From positions 153,258-195,295 of the IMG/VR virus record IMGVR_UViG_3300045921_000484: DNA of 42,038 bases; one strand, given 5' to 3'. Below are positions 1 to 8,639 of the stretch, one piece after another. A model generated the notes under the pieces. The model ran no database searches and was not told the origin of the DNA. It saw nothing but the letters and a program-made list of their open reading frames with translations. Each line of letters starts with the position of its first letter. Positions within the stretch are counted from its first letter, which is position 1. This DNA comes from a virus. The translations under genes and the position numbers were made by a program.

Positions 1-1
1 T

Positions 2-2200
2 AATAAAGGATTTATAGGTGGTTCTGGTAGTTATTGGTTAAATCCAAGTAGTCCTCCTGAAAATAAATTAATTTTCGGTGATGGATTGAAATTAGAGTGG
101 GATAGTTTATTCATAAACACGTTTGTTGATATTACTTTACATGGCGCCTCGTCATCATATATTACTGAAAAGTTATTAATCATTAATAAATATGAGTCTA
201 CATTTGCTGGTCAAAAGGGATATGTTATTGAATTTCATAAATCGCTTAATTATCCTTTAAATGTTAATATTGAGTATATATCTATTGTATCAAGAAGGTT
301 CTTATGGCAAATAAGTGAAGATTTAAAAGAGTTAAATAACATTCAAAGACCAAACTCCGTTGTTAAGGAAATTCAATTCGGATATACATATTCGAATTAT
401 GAAAGCGAATTGAACTTTAAGTTTCCAACTGATTCATATGCTAAACTTTTACTATCCGATAGTGATATTGTTAGTAGTTTAAGTGCTATTATATACACTG
501 ATTATAAAAATGAGTTAGCGATGAATATTACCAGATTGGATAGAGAAATTGAGGTTCCTATTATATCAACAACTAACTTTGCGACTGGATCAAATAACTA
601 CCTATATATATCATGTTCTGAAAAGCATGGATTGGTTGAGGGTGATGGTGTTCTACTTGAGTTTAATGGCGGTACTGGTTCTTCACAAACTATTAATCCT
701 CAGTATTTTGGATTTCACACGGTTGGTATTATACCAAGCAATGAATATGACTTCTTTGTATATACCCAGTTTGGATCAGCTTCTATGGTATCTGGAGACC
801 CAGGAATTGTTAAATATGTGAGAAGAGATCCTTTTCTTAATTACCAACCAATTGATTTAATTGATCTTGGTGTTGATAAGAAGACCAAAATAGCTGTTGA
901 TTTGAGGCCAAATAATACTAATTTAGAAGGTTCTATTTATAAATTAGTTGATGTTAATACTAAAAAGTATAAGTTTAAGTTATTTGATGGATTGACATTG
1001 GATATTATTAGCAATCTGTATCCTTGGTTATTAGAGGCTGAGATATCAGATGCTCTAATTGGAATGGATGCAAATCAAAATTTGATTTGGTATAGTGGTA
1101 TTTGGTACTGTGGTAGATGGTTTGGATCATCTAATGGTAAAACAGCTACTTGGGTATCCGGTATTTGGATATCTGGTGATTGGTATGGTGGTATTTGGAA
1201 ATCAAATTCGATAGAAGATAAACTTATTTCAATATCAATTAATAATGAATCTAATAGAACTAATTCTATATGGTTTGATGGTAGATGGTATGATGGTACT
1301 TGGGAAAATGGCACCTGGTACAATGGTAGATGGTATGATGGTACTTGGAAGAACGGAGACTGGTTTAATGGTATATGGAATGATGGTCATTGGTTAGATG
1401 GTAGGTTTATTGGAGGTATTTGGGTTCTTGGTACTTGGTATAATGGTATATTTAACACAGATAATAAGCCTTCATATTGGATTGATGGTAATTGGAATGG
1501 TGGAGACTTTGAGAATGGTATTTGGTACAATGGTGTTTGGGATCAAAAGAATGGTAAGAAGTCCAGATTCGGTGTTAAATCATATAATAGTAGAACATCC
1601 ACTTGGCATGCTGGTAAATGGATTGTTGGTGATTTCCACTCAAGATTAAATTTAAATGATAATGGTCAACCGGATGTTGCTGATGATCATAAACTTTCTA
1701 TATGGAGAACTGGGTTATGGTTATCTGGTAACTGGTATGGTGGTATTGCCTACAATATTGATTTTAGGTCAGGTAACTGGTATGGTGGTATATTGGATGA
1801 TATACAAGTTGTTGGTATTGATACGATTAATAATACAATTGATGTTAATGGTGTATTTAAATTCAATATTGGTGATGAGATATCTATTATTGACAACAAT
1901 ATTGGCAATACATTCTCAATTTATGGAAGCAATGATAACCCATATACATATAAGGTTTTGTATCAAGTTGAAGATCTAATTACTAATTATACAACCCTTT
2001 ATGTAAATAGAGATCTAAGTAATATCGGCACATATTCGTTAACATACTCTCTTAGTGGATATGATTTAGGATTGAGAGTTGTTAGTAAATTTAAGGGATC
2101 TAATTGGGAGTCTGGTATATGGACTAATGGTATTTTTGAAAATGGTAATTGGAACGGTGGTATCTGGTACAATGGTGTATTTAATGGTACTTGGGGATAA
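2..2200 (+). CDS. Fibre-like virion protein with tryptophan/glycine pentapeptide repeats, 5' end outside window
   Basis: The reading frame is open to the left edge (a TTG codon at 86 is only an internal leucine codon), so the gene is 5' truncated. The visible part is about 730 residues. After about 330 mixed beta-type residues it enters blocks of a strict five-residue repeat x-W-x-[DN]-G, such as RWYDG TWENG TWYNG; twelve pentads run without a gap at 1268-1447. Further blocks lie near 1087-1200, 1480-1540, 1602-1640, 1700-1800 and at the extreme C-terminus (2104-2197). Such regular aromatic/glycine repeats suggest an elongated solenoid or beta-stack, as in tail appendages. I do not recognise a named family; MORN repeats are similar in composition but have a longer period. 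A virion role is inferred from the neighbouring fibre genes on the same strand. Confidence 0.75.
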   Translation, partial: NKGFIGGSGSYWLNPSSPPENKLIFGDGLKLEWDSLFINTFVDITLHGASSSYITEKLLIINKYESTFAGQKGYVIEFHKSLNYPLNVNIEYISIVSRRFLWQISEDLKELNNIQRPNSVVKEIQFGYTYSNYESELNFKFPTDSYAKLLLSDSDIVSSLSAIIYTDYKNELAMNITRLDREIEVPIISTTNFATGSNNYLYISCSEKHGLVEGDGVLLEFNGGTGSSQTINPQYFGFHTVGIIPSNEYDFFVYTQFGSASMVSGDPGIVKYVRRDPFLNYQPIDLIDLGVDKKTKIAVDLRPNNTNLEGSIYKLVDVNTKKYKFKLFDGLTLDIISNLYPWLLEAEISDALIGMDANQNLIWYSGIWYCGRWFGSSNGKTATWVSGIWISGDWYGGIWKSNSIEDKLISISINNESNRTNSIWFDGRWYDGTWENGTWYNGRWYDGTWKNGDWFNGIWNDGHWLDGRFIGGIWVLGTWYNGIFNTDNKPSYWIDGNWNGGDFENGIWYNGVWDQKNGKKSRFGVKSYNSRTSTWHAGKWIVGDFHSRLNLNDNGQPDVADDHKLSIWRTGLWLSGNWYGGIAYNIDFRSGNWYGGILDDIQVVGIDTINNTIDVNGVFKFNIGDEISIIDNNIGNTFSIYGSNDNPYTYKVLYQVEDLITNYTTLYVNRDLSNIGTYSLTYSLSGYDLGLRVVSKFKGSNWESGIWTNGIFENGNWNGGIWYNGVFNGTWG

Positions 2201-2214
2201 AATTAGATTATGAA

Positions 2215-2225
2215 TTTAATATATA
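2215..2225 (+). promoter_or_regulatory. TTTAATATATA element, 4 bases before ATG
   Basis: A perfect copy of the element that recurs before genes in this window. It is followed by GATT and then the ATG at 2230. It is read as a phage late-type promoter or a start-site element, inferred from recurrence only. Confidence 0.6.
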
Positions 2226-2229
2226 GATT

Positions 2230-2616
2230 ATGTTAAAGAGATATTCACAATTTATAAAAGAGGCTGATGAGACGGTAGAGAATAAAACTACTGATTCTAA
2301 TAAATTTACTGAATTCAAAGAGGAATTGAAATCTATGATTGAGAAAACTATTGAGAAATCAGGTGGTGAGTATAAATCATTTTTAGAATCATTTATAAAA
2401 AACCCAACAGATGTTAAAATTGAGGGATTGATAAATGACTCAGATATCTATGATTTTTACCTTAAATGGAGAAATGATATAGATGAAATATTAAATGATT
2501 CTAAATTCTTTGATGAGGTTCCGAGTGAGATTAACTCATTTGGATTATATGACTATATGATAAAAGGAACTCAGAGAGCTATTGAGGAAGCTGTTAAGAT
2601 GTTATCCTCTGTTTGA
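2230..2616 (+). CDS. Small acidic protein with capsid-targeting-like leader
   Basis: A 128-residue protein, mostly charged and helical, of unknown function. Its first residues, MLKRYSQFIKEADE, are very close to the T4 internal-protein targeting sequence (MKTYQEFIAEA), with an I-K-E that could be cut by a gp21-type protease. The same kind of leader starts about nine other proteins here. The gene has its own TTTAATATATA element exactly four bases upstream. Its 3' end overlaps the convergent P-loop gene by 15 bases. Inference: possibly an internal head protein injected with the DNA. No enzymatic motif is visible. Confidence 0.8.
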   Translation: MLKRYSQFIKEADETVENKTTDSNKFTEFKEELKSMIEKTIEKSGGEYKSFLESFIKNPTDVKIEGLINDSDIYDFYLKWRNDIDEILNDSKFFDEVPSEINSFGLYDYMIKGTQRAIEEAVKMLSSV

Positions 2617-3069
2617 TGATTCTCTTTTTACTGTAAATTTTTTACTTTTCTTAGAAGTTGCCAACATTTTCATTTTTGTTCCTTTACAAGCATCTATAAG
2701 TATTTTTGATGAAACATCAACCATTCTTAATGTATTATAGATTGCAATAACTTCAACTTTATAAAACAATTCAATATAGTCAAGGCTTCTGATTATATCT
2801 TTAAGACTATTTGATTTTATCCAATTTATTGAGTCTATAACAATAAATGATGTGTCTTCCTCAATTGCGAACTCGATATCGAGCATTATAGGTGAAGTGA
2901 TGTATTTATATTTTATTTTTGGACAAGAAAGTATTTTTCTTTCTAGCGACTTATCGTTATCTAGTGCAAAATATATAACTTTTTTATTTTTTAATGATGT
3001 CTGTTTTTTTGCTATCTCTAAAGCTAAAGATGATTTACCTGAACATCCTTCACCGAAAATTATAGTCAT
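2602..3069 (-). CDS. Small RecA-like P-loop ATPase
   Basis: A 155-residue protein with a Walker A motif GEGCSGKSS (residues 6-14) and a Walker B strand FIVIDS (75-80). The N-terminal strand-P-loop-helix order and the hydrophobic strand ending in Asp match the RecA/KaiC/DnaB-type ATPase core, here in a minimal form. The C-terminus is lysine and serine rich. The ATG overlaps the stop of the upstream membrane-protein gene as ATGA, so the two are probably translationally coupled. Whether it works in DNA replication, recombination or packaging cannot be told. It is shorter than RecA or UvsX, so it is not one of those. Confidence 0.75.
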   Translation of the reverse strand: MTIIFGEGCSGKSSLALEIAKKQTSLKNKKVIYFALDNDKSLERKILSCPKIKYKYITSPIMLDIEFAIEEDTSFIVIDSINWIKSNSLKDIIRSLDYIELFYKVEVIAIYNTLRMVDVSSKILIDACKGTKMKMLATSKKSKKFTVKRESSNRG

Positions 3070-3503
3070 ATGTATGATTTAATAATACTTAAAGTATCGT
3101 AATGTAAATGAAAATGATTTATTATTAAATACAAATATACTAAAAATTTCAGTATTATAAAATGAAGTATTGCTATCTTACCAAATGAAGTAAACTTTAT
3201 AGGTCTTATTAAAAATCCTATTATTATAGAGTAAATAAAAAGAAATAAGAAAATATACCAACTACCTGTTAGTAATCCACCAAGAGCCCACATAAATTCT
3301 ATAAAATTTAGAACAGATATACCTAAGAAAAGATTTAATTCTTCTTTTGATCTATAATCTTCTTTTTGAGGATCTTTTCCGGTTACATTTTTGAATTTCT
3401 CAACCCATTCACTTATAGATTGTATCTTTTTGAATCTTGATATATATGATATTATAGATATTAAAATGAACAGACCTATAGCGTAGTATATGTGACCTAA
3501 CAT
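3066..3503 (-). CDS. Multi-pass membrane protein of unknown function
   Basis: A 145-residue protein with hydrophobic segments at about residues 4-22, 60-77, 79-100 and 107-128 and a charged loop between the first and second (FKKIQSIS through YRSKEE). This predicts three or four transmembrane helices. No lysozyme or classical holin signature is seen. It is first in a two-gene leftward unit with the P-loop ATPase (ATGA overlap). A holin-like or membrane-anchor role is possible, but nothing in the sequence decides it. Confidence 0.7.
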   Translation of the reverse strand: MLGHIYYAIGLFILISIISYISRFKKIQSISEWVEKFKNVTGKDPQKEDYRSKEELNLFLGISVLNFIEFMWALGGLLTGSWYIFLFLFIYSIIIGFLIRPIKFTSFGKIAILHFIILKFLVYLYLIINHFHLHYDTLSIIKSYI

Positions 3504-3583
3504 TTTTTATTATTATTATTTTTTTTTATATGTGAAAACTTGACTTTGTTTAATCCTTTTTATTACAAACAGAAGTTGTGAAT

Positions 3584-3594
3584 AATTATATATA
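3584..3594 (+). promoter_or_regulatory. Degenerate TTTAATATATA-like element
   Basis: AATTATATATA lies 25 bases before the ATG at 3620, in the divergent gap between the leftward membrane-protein gene and the rightward structural genes. It is weaker than the other copies but sits in the second preferred distance class. Confidence 0.4.
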
Positions 3595-3619
3595 GTTAAT
3601 AAAATCTAATTAAAAATAA

Positions 3620-6403
3620 ATGGCCTCTACACCTCTGTATAAGTTTTTAAAGTCAAATGGTACATCATTTTATGCTTTTCCAGGAGCGGCTGAAGATATA
3701 TCTGCAGCATATCAGAATGAAAATTACAAAATGTATTTTTCAAAATATATATTGTTGAATTTTCCAAAACAACAACTTATTAATCTCGGTGGTACACAAG
3801 CAACTCCAATATATTGGAACTTTGATAATTTTAAGAAATCAAAAAATGCAACGCCTCCAACTAACTATTCTGAACAACTAATTGAGTCATTAAGAAACTA
3901 TGTTGCTAATCAAGAAGTGGTTATAAAAGAATCTAGATTAAATAATAGTGAATATTATTACGATAATAATGAACCTTATACACCAACCGAGAAAATATTT
4001 TGGAAGTGGTGTAAAAAGTTAAATCTTATAGATTTTGAACCAGCAACACCTGAAGATGAGTACTTTTCAAATCTTGCTGAATTTGCTAGTAGAAACCCAT
4101 TAGATGATACTTATTTTCCAGAATATCTTTGGAGAGAAAGAGAAGTATTTCCTTGGCCTATATACTCTTTCTATGAAAGTAATGTTATATCACAGAAGTT
4201 AGAGGTTCAATTTTTCTCAACAACTAATTTTAGAGTAGGTGATATTGTTAAATTCTCAAATGTTAGTAATGTGACTAATTATGAGATTCCTGGGATTGAG
4301 GAAGGTACATTACAAATGCAAGTTTTAAAAGTGATACCTGCTGGTGCTACACAAGGTCAAAAAGTTATTTTTGACCTTGATAGTGGTGATGGTGATTTTA
4401 TTTTAACTTCTGAGATATTAGAAACTACTGGTACTGCTGAATTGGTATATCATAGATTAGTTCAATATATTGGTGAGGTTAATGGTATTAATAATGTTCA
4501 GGAGGCTAATAGATCATATACTGAGGTATATGCTTTGATTCCTGACCATACTGGTAGAACGCCAGATGTACTATTTAGAATACATTCTGATAATAACTAT
4601 AAGCCAAATTTAGTATTTCCTATTATACCTAGTCAATATCAACCAGAGATTATAGGAGCCGAGTTATTTACATCACCAATAGTTAATACACCTCAAAATT
4701 ATCCAGGTAGTTATTTTGGTCATTTTGATACGGAAGACTATACATATGAATTATCTACCGGTGATATGATAAGAAGAAGCGGTGATTATTATGGTATAAA
4801 TGGTGATATAAATGCCCCTATTATAGACGGGTCGACAATTGATGGTGTTATAGTTGATTTTAACACAAATCACTATGTTAAAATGAATATTAATGGTGGA
4901 GTTTTAAGGACATTTGATCAATTTAATGCTCTTGAAGTTAATAATGAGCCACCAAAGGATTTTGATTTTAATGCTATATTATGGTATTATACAATAGAGG
5001 ATATTAACGGAAATGTTTCAACTAACCTTTATGGTATATCTTTCTTGGATCACCCAGATAACAACCCAGTTAATGAAGAAACTTCAATAAGACTTCCACT
5101 TTTCAAGAAGTTAGTTACTAATGGAATGCAAGATGGTACATCTTATGCGTTTAGTTTAAATCTGAGTTTCAACATTATCAATGAGAATCCACAGGATTCT
5201 TATAATCCTGAGGCTATTAATACTCTTTATAGCATGAATAACTTTAATGATGCTATGGCGAGATTAGCATCTATTAATGATAGCTTTCTTAATATACTCG
5301 CTGAACAAATTACAATAAAAGAAGAGATCGAGAATATAAGACAACTGTTATATACTCAAACTGATATTAATACATTAAATGCTAGAATGAAATATCTTGA
5401 AGGGTTACTTCAACTGTATAAAACAAATCAGATTCAAGATTCCGATAGTATAAAAGTTATTGTTGAACAATTACCAGACTTCTCATCATTGAAATTGGAA
5501 AACATAGATACTTCATATAAGCAGATTATTAAAATAAATACAACTGATTTATATACTACTCAAGGTATTATACCTATGAACATCAATGTTCCTGAGAATA
5601 AGAATTTTCTTATTCAAGTTACGAATAATGATGAAGTTGATATTACATTGCCTAATGAGGATAAATTAACAATCGTATTGGATAGAGATTTGGATTATAG
5701 ACAATCTTGTTACATTTTAGTTGATTCAAATGCTTTATCAACACAAAATAAAAAACTGGATATATATATTAAGTATATGGTTGATAGCTCAACACCGGAA
5801 GATGTGGAGAATGCTGGTTCAAATATTCAATCAAATGTTCCGGTTATTAATCCATTAGATAACTTACCAGTTGAAACACCTATTATTACTGATATAGATT
5901 TGCCAATATTTTATAATAGTGTTACTCAACAGCCTAATTTATCAAGTATAAGTAATAAGTTTAACTTTGACATTAATTTAAATCAACCTATAATATTAAA
6001 TGCAGGTAATATATTGGAGGTTCCTTTAAATGCTCATTATATGTTAGTAAATAACTCTATTAAACAGGGTGATACTTTAATGCTAAATGACTTCCAGGTT
6101 GGTACTACTTCAGTATTTAACTTCTCAGGTCAATATAGGGTTGATAGTGTTGGTGTTACCAATTCATATTTATACTTAGACATTAGTTCTAATTCTCAAT
6201 TAGTAGCTTATGGCGCAAGTGCTACACTTCCTAAATATATACATGACCCTATTGGTTATTATGGTACATATTCAACAGAGTTATCAAATATACCATATTT
6301 CACACTTAATAAGGGTTATAGATTTAAGATAACTAGAGTTGATGAGTCTAATAGTTCATCAATTGAGAATAGATATCTAATAGAAACCGAATATCTTATA
6401 TGA
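3620..6403 (+). CDS. Large virion structural protein, probably baseplate or tail
   Basis: A 927-residue protein with no recognised domain. The N-terminal third is rich in aromatic residues (YNYSEQL, WKWCKKLNLIDFEP, EYLWREREVFPWPIYSFYE), typical of large myovirus baseplate or neck proteins. A charged helical stretch at about residues 557-603 could form a coiled coil for trimerisation. The rest is beta-rich and Asn/Thr rich. It starts a rightward block of four virion-type genes ending in a tail fibre at 10430, which is the main reason for the structural call. No signal peptide or membrane segment is seen. Assignment to a particular T4 gene is not possible by eye. Confidence 0.7.
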   Translation: MASTPLYKFLKSNGTSFYAFPGAAEDISAAYQNENYKMYFSKYILLNFPKQQLINLGGTQATPIYWNFDNFKKSKNATPPTNYSEQLIESLRNYVANQEVVIKESRLNNSEYYYDNNEPYTPTEKIFWKWCKKLNLIDFEPATPEDEYFSNLAEFASRNPLDDTYFPEYLWREREVFPWPIYSFYESNVISQKLEVQFFSTTNFRVGDIVKFSNVSNVTNYEIPGIEEGTLQMQVLKVIPAGATQGQKVIFDLDSGDGDFILTSEILETTGTAELVYHRLVQYIGEVNGINNVQEANRSYTEVYALIPDHTGRTPDVLFRIHSDNNYKPNLVFPIIPSQYQPEIIGAELFTSPIVNTPQNYPGSYFGHFDTEDYTYELSTGDMIRRSGDYYGINGDINAPIIDGSTIDGVIVDFNTNHYVKMNINGGVLRTFDQFNALEVNNEPPKDFDFNAILWYYTIEDINGNVSTNLYGISFLDHPDNNPVNEETSIRLPLFKKLVTNGMQDGTSYAFSLNLSFNIINENPQDSYNPEAINTLYSMNNFNDAMARLASINDSFLNILAEQITIKEEIENIRQLLYTQTDINTLNARMKYLEGLLQLYKTNQIQDSDSIKVIVEQLPDFSSLKLENIDTSYKQIIKINTTDLYTTQGIIPMNINVPENKNFLIQVTNNDEVDITLPNEDKLTIVLDRDLDYRQSCYILVDSNALSTQNKKLDIYIKYMVDSSTPEDVENAGSNIQSNVPVINPLDNLPVETPIITDIDLPIFYNSVTQQPNLSSISNKFNFDINLNQPIILNAGNILEVPLNAHYMLVNNSIKQGDTLMLNDFQVGTTSVFNFSGQYRVDSVGVTNSYLYLDISSNSQLVAYGASATLPKYIHDPIGYYGTYSTELSNIPYFTLNKGYRFKITRVDESNSSSIENRYLIETEYLI

Positions 6404-6425
6404 ATCACACATTAGATTATAAAAT

Positions 6426-6465
6426 GACTATTTATTTTTAATATATAAATTAAAATTAAATAGTC
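6426..6465 (+). promoter_or_regulatory. Inverted repeat enclosing a TTTAATATATA element
   Basis: The arms GACTATTTA (6426-6434) and TAAATAGTC (6457-6465) are a perfect 9-base inverted repeat. The 22-base loop contains TTTAATATATA (6437-6447), which lies 22 bases before the ATG at 6470. It could be an operator, a leader hairpin, or the terminator of the preceding gene fused to the promoter of the next. Confidence 0.55.
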
Positions 6466-6469
6466 GTTT

Positions 6470-7609
6470 ATGTCAACAATAGGATGTGGTGGTAATTCCT
6501 TATTTGGACCTAGTAGTCAATATATAAAAACTAACGGTGGCGACTTCATTTCAATTGAAGGAGCTAATATAAGAGAGAGGCTTATACTATCGGACTTGAG
6601 GATTCCATATAAGCAGATTTTAAAAAGTAGAATAATACTAAAAGCCGGTCAGGTTAATTACTTACTAAACCATTTAGGTTTGGGTGATAATGCAACATTT
6701 TTAGCAATAAAAGCCACCTATGATGCTAAATCAGTTATTGAAGCTGATAATTATGTTATTTGGAACTATTACAACGACTTTTATAGAAACTATTACTTTG
6801 CGCAGATGATGGTATTAACCGGTAATTCTACAAACAGAGTTCAACAGATTTATCTATCTAACCCAAATACTAAATATCCGGTATATCTTGATGTGATGGT
6901 TGCAGTTATTGATGATAACTATTCATTCTTCACAGATACAATAAATCAATCAGGTAGATCATTTGTTGGTCTTGAATATACTGATATTAAAACACATATT
7001 ATTGGTGAGTCTATCGTTATAAATGATAAGAGTAATCCTCCAAGACCATTGGTTTACATAATGTTGGTCAATATACAATCTATTGAGAGAGTAGGTAATA
7101 TTTTAACAATATATGATTCAAGTTTGGGACCTATCTTCTTACAGTTTTTGACAGAGTTTGATGCTGTACAGGCTCAATCATTAATTAATTATGTATTAGA
7201 AAATCCAAGTGTTGATATAGATGATATAGATCCACTTGAAGATTTAGTTCCACCTATTATATTCTTTAACTCAACATTCAATCCTTATGGTGATTTTATT
7301 GCATTAAATGGCGCAACATATGGTGTTCCTTATAATAGTTCACAAGGTGTTACATTTAGTACAAGCACATCATTATATAGTTATGGTGGAATTATTAATA
7401 AGACTGATATACTAAATGGACTTATTGATATTGTAACAGATAATAGAGATGGTGCTATAACATTAACATCATCAAGTGTTGTTATAACCGATAATTTAAA
7501 CAATAATTATAATACTATAACAGCAACAGGATCATACATTATTACATTTAACTTTAGTGATATAGCAACTAATAGTCCTAATGTATTAGTTAATATTAAT
7601 GTTATATAA
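6470..7609 (+). CDS. Virion protein with C-terminal Ig-like domain
   Basis: A 379-residue protein. Residues about 1-245 are unrecognised and rich in Tyr/Asn. The last 110 residues (from about PPIIFFNSTFNPYG) look like a bacterial Ig-like domain of the DUF5011/HYR type: a tripartite pattern of TDNRDGAITLTSSS, then GSYIITFNFSDIATNS, then a final hydrophobic strand. Such domains decorate phage fibres and capsids and often aid weak binding to surface carbohydrate. The gene sits between two other virion-type genes on the same strand and has its own promoter-like element. The N-terminal MSTIGCGGNSLFG is unusual in having a Cys-Gly motif; its role is unknown. Confidence 0.68.
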   Translation: MSTIGCGGNSLFGPSSQYIKTNGGDFISIEGANIRERLILSDLRIPYKQILKSRIILKAGQVNYLLNHLGLGDNATFLAIKATYDAKSVIEADNYVIWNYYNDFYRNYYFAQMMVLTGNSTNRVQQIYLSNPNTKYPVYLDVMVAVIDDNYSFFTDTINQSGRSFVGLEYTDIKTHIIGESIVINDKSNPPRPLVYIMLVNIQSIERVGNILTIYDSSLGPIFLQFLTEFDAVQAQSLINYVLENPSVDIDDIDPLEDLVPPIIFFNSTFNPYGDFIALNGATYGVPYNSSQGVTFSTSTSLYSYGGIINKTDILNGLIDIVTDNRDGAITLTSSSVVITDNLNNNYNTITATGSYIITFNFSDIATNSPNVLVNINVI

Positions 7610-7626
7610 AAATTATATTTTATTAG

Positions 7627-8586
7627 ATGAATTTTAGTTTGGATAAGTTTTTAAAGCCATTGTCGGATTCAGATAGAAATATACAGATCTACAACAATAA
7701 TGATGTAGTTCAATTTACTATTAATCCATTTTCTGTAACAAGACTTAATATATCTAATAATCTTTTGAGAATAAATTTAAAGTATAATAAGGTTCACTCA
7801 TTAGACTTTAGAACAATCAATGAAGCTAAAGCGGCTTTAATTAAATTACAGGAACAATTAGATATTTTAAGGACTAAGGTTCCTTACTCTATTGATAAGC
7901 AGATTCAGAACTATATTGACTTCAATAATAATGTTATTAGTCAACAAAATACAGGTAGTAGAAAAGGTGATATATTAATTGAAGATCTATGGGTTGAATC
8001 TAATTTAATACCAACAGATATAAATGATGCTTTATCATCCACAATAGTTGCATCATCATCTGCAACTATGAGTTGGGTTCAGAATAGTTATTCATTTGTG
8101 ATCGATCCAAACCAAAAGACAAGAGTTGTTCCGGATGATTATGGTGATTTTTATCAACCATTATTATTCTCATCAGTTGACATGACACCTATATCAGCGA
8201 CAAGTATTCCATATTGGAAAATATCAGGAGATGTAATTACATTCTATGGTGGATTTCCATCTACTCCCGTTGTTACTCCAACTAATCCACCAATTATTAA
8301 ATATTTCAAATATACTGGTAGATTAGGTAGTTTTAATTTTGTTGGTGGATTAACGAATATAATTGAGACAACAGGAACATCTAATATAATACCACTAACT
8401 TCTAATATAAGAAGAGATAATATAATATCGGTTACTATAAATGGTATATTGATTTATAGATGGACATATAATTCACTTAATGAATTGATTATTGATGAGG
8501 CGTCACTTGGTTATCAAGTTGAACCAACTGACCTTATAAGAATAGAAACTAACACTGAACCAGGTGGTAGTTTTTCAGTGATATAG
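7627..8586 (+). CDS. Putative tail or baseplate protein
   Basis: A 319-residue protein that starts 17 bases after the previous stop, probably on the same transcript. Residues 55-110 contain a charged helix (EAKAALIKLQEQLDILRTK). The C-terminal 90 residues are beta-rich, with a pattern of ISVTINGILIYRW then LIRIETN, like phage fibre tips or connector domains. No family is recognised. The structural role is inferred from composition and from its position directly before the tail fibre gene. Confidence 0.62.
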   Translation: MNFSLDKFLKPLSDSDRNIQIYNNNDVVQFTINPFSVTRLNISNNLLRINLKYNKVHSLDFRTINEAKAALIKLQEQLDILRTKVPYSIDKQIQNYIDFNNNVISQQNTGSRKGDILIEDLWVESNLIPTDINDALSSTIVASSSATMSWVQNSYSFVIDPNQKTRVVPDDYGDFYQPLLFSSVDMTPISATSIPYWKISGDVITFYGGFPSTPVVTPTNPPIIKYFKYTGRLGSFNFVGGLTNIIETTGTSNIIPLTSNIRRDNIISVTINGILIYRWTYNSLNELIIDEASLGYQVEPTDLIRIETNTEPGGSFSVI

Positions 8587-8604
8587 GAAAAAAATTAATA
8601 ATTT

Positions 8605-8617
8605 TAAATAATATATA
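8605..8617 (+). promoter_or_regulatory. TAAATAATATATA element
   Basis: A variant of the recurrent element (core TAATATATA at 8609-8617), 22 bases before the fibre-gene ATG at 8640. This falls in the 20-25 base distance class. Confidence 0.5.
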
Positions 8618-8639
8618 GAATAGAAAAAAACACTACGAT

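Noticed and set aside
1075-1323. Leftward open frame antisense to the pentad repeats
   Set aside because: It exists because the repeated codons of the fibre gene lack stops in the opposite frame. Its product is a low-complexity Pro/Gln/Tyr string.
3620-6403. Assignment to a specific T4 baseplate gene
   Set aside because: No motif seen that links it to a named T4 protein; a structure search would be needed.
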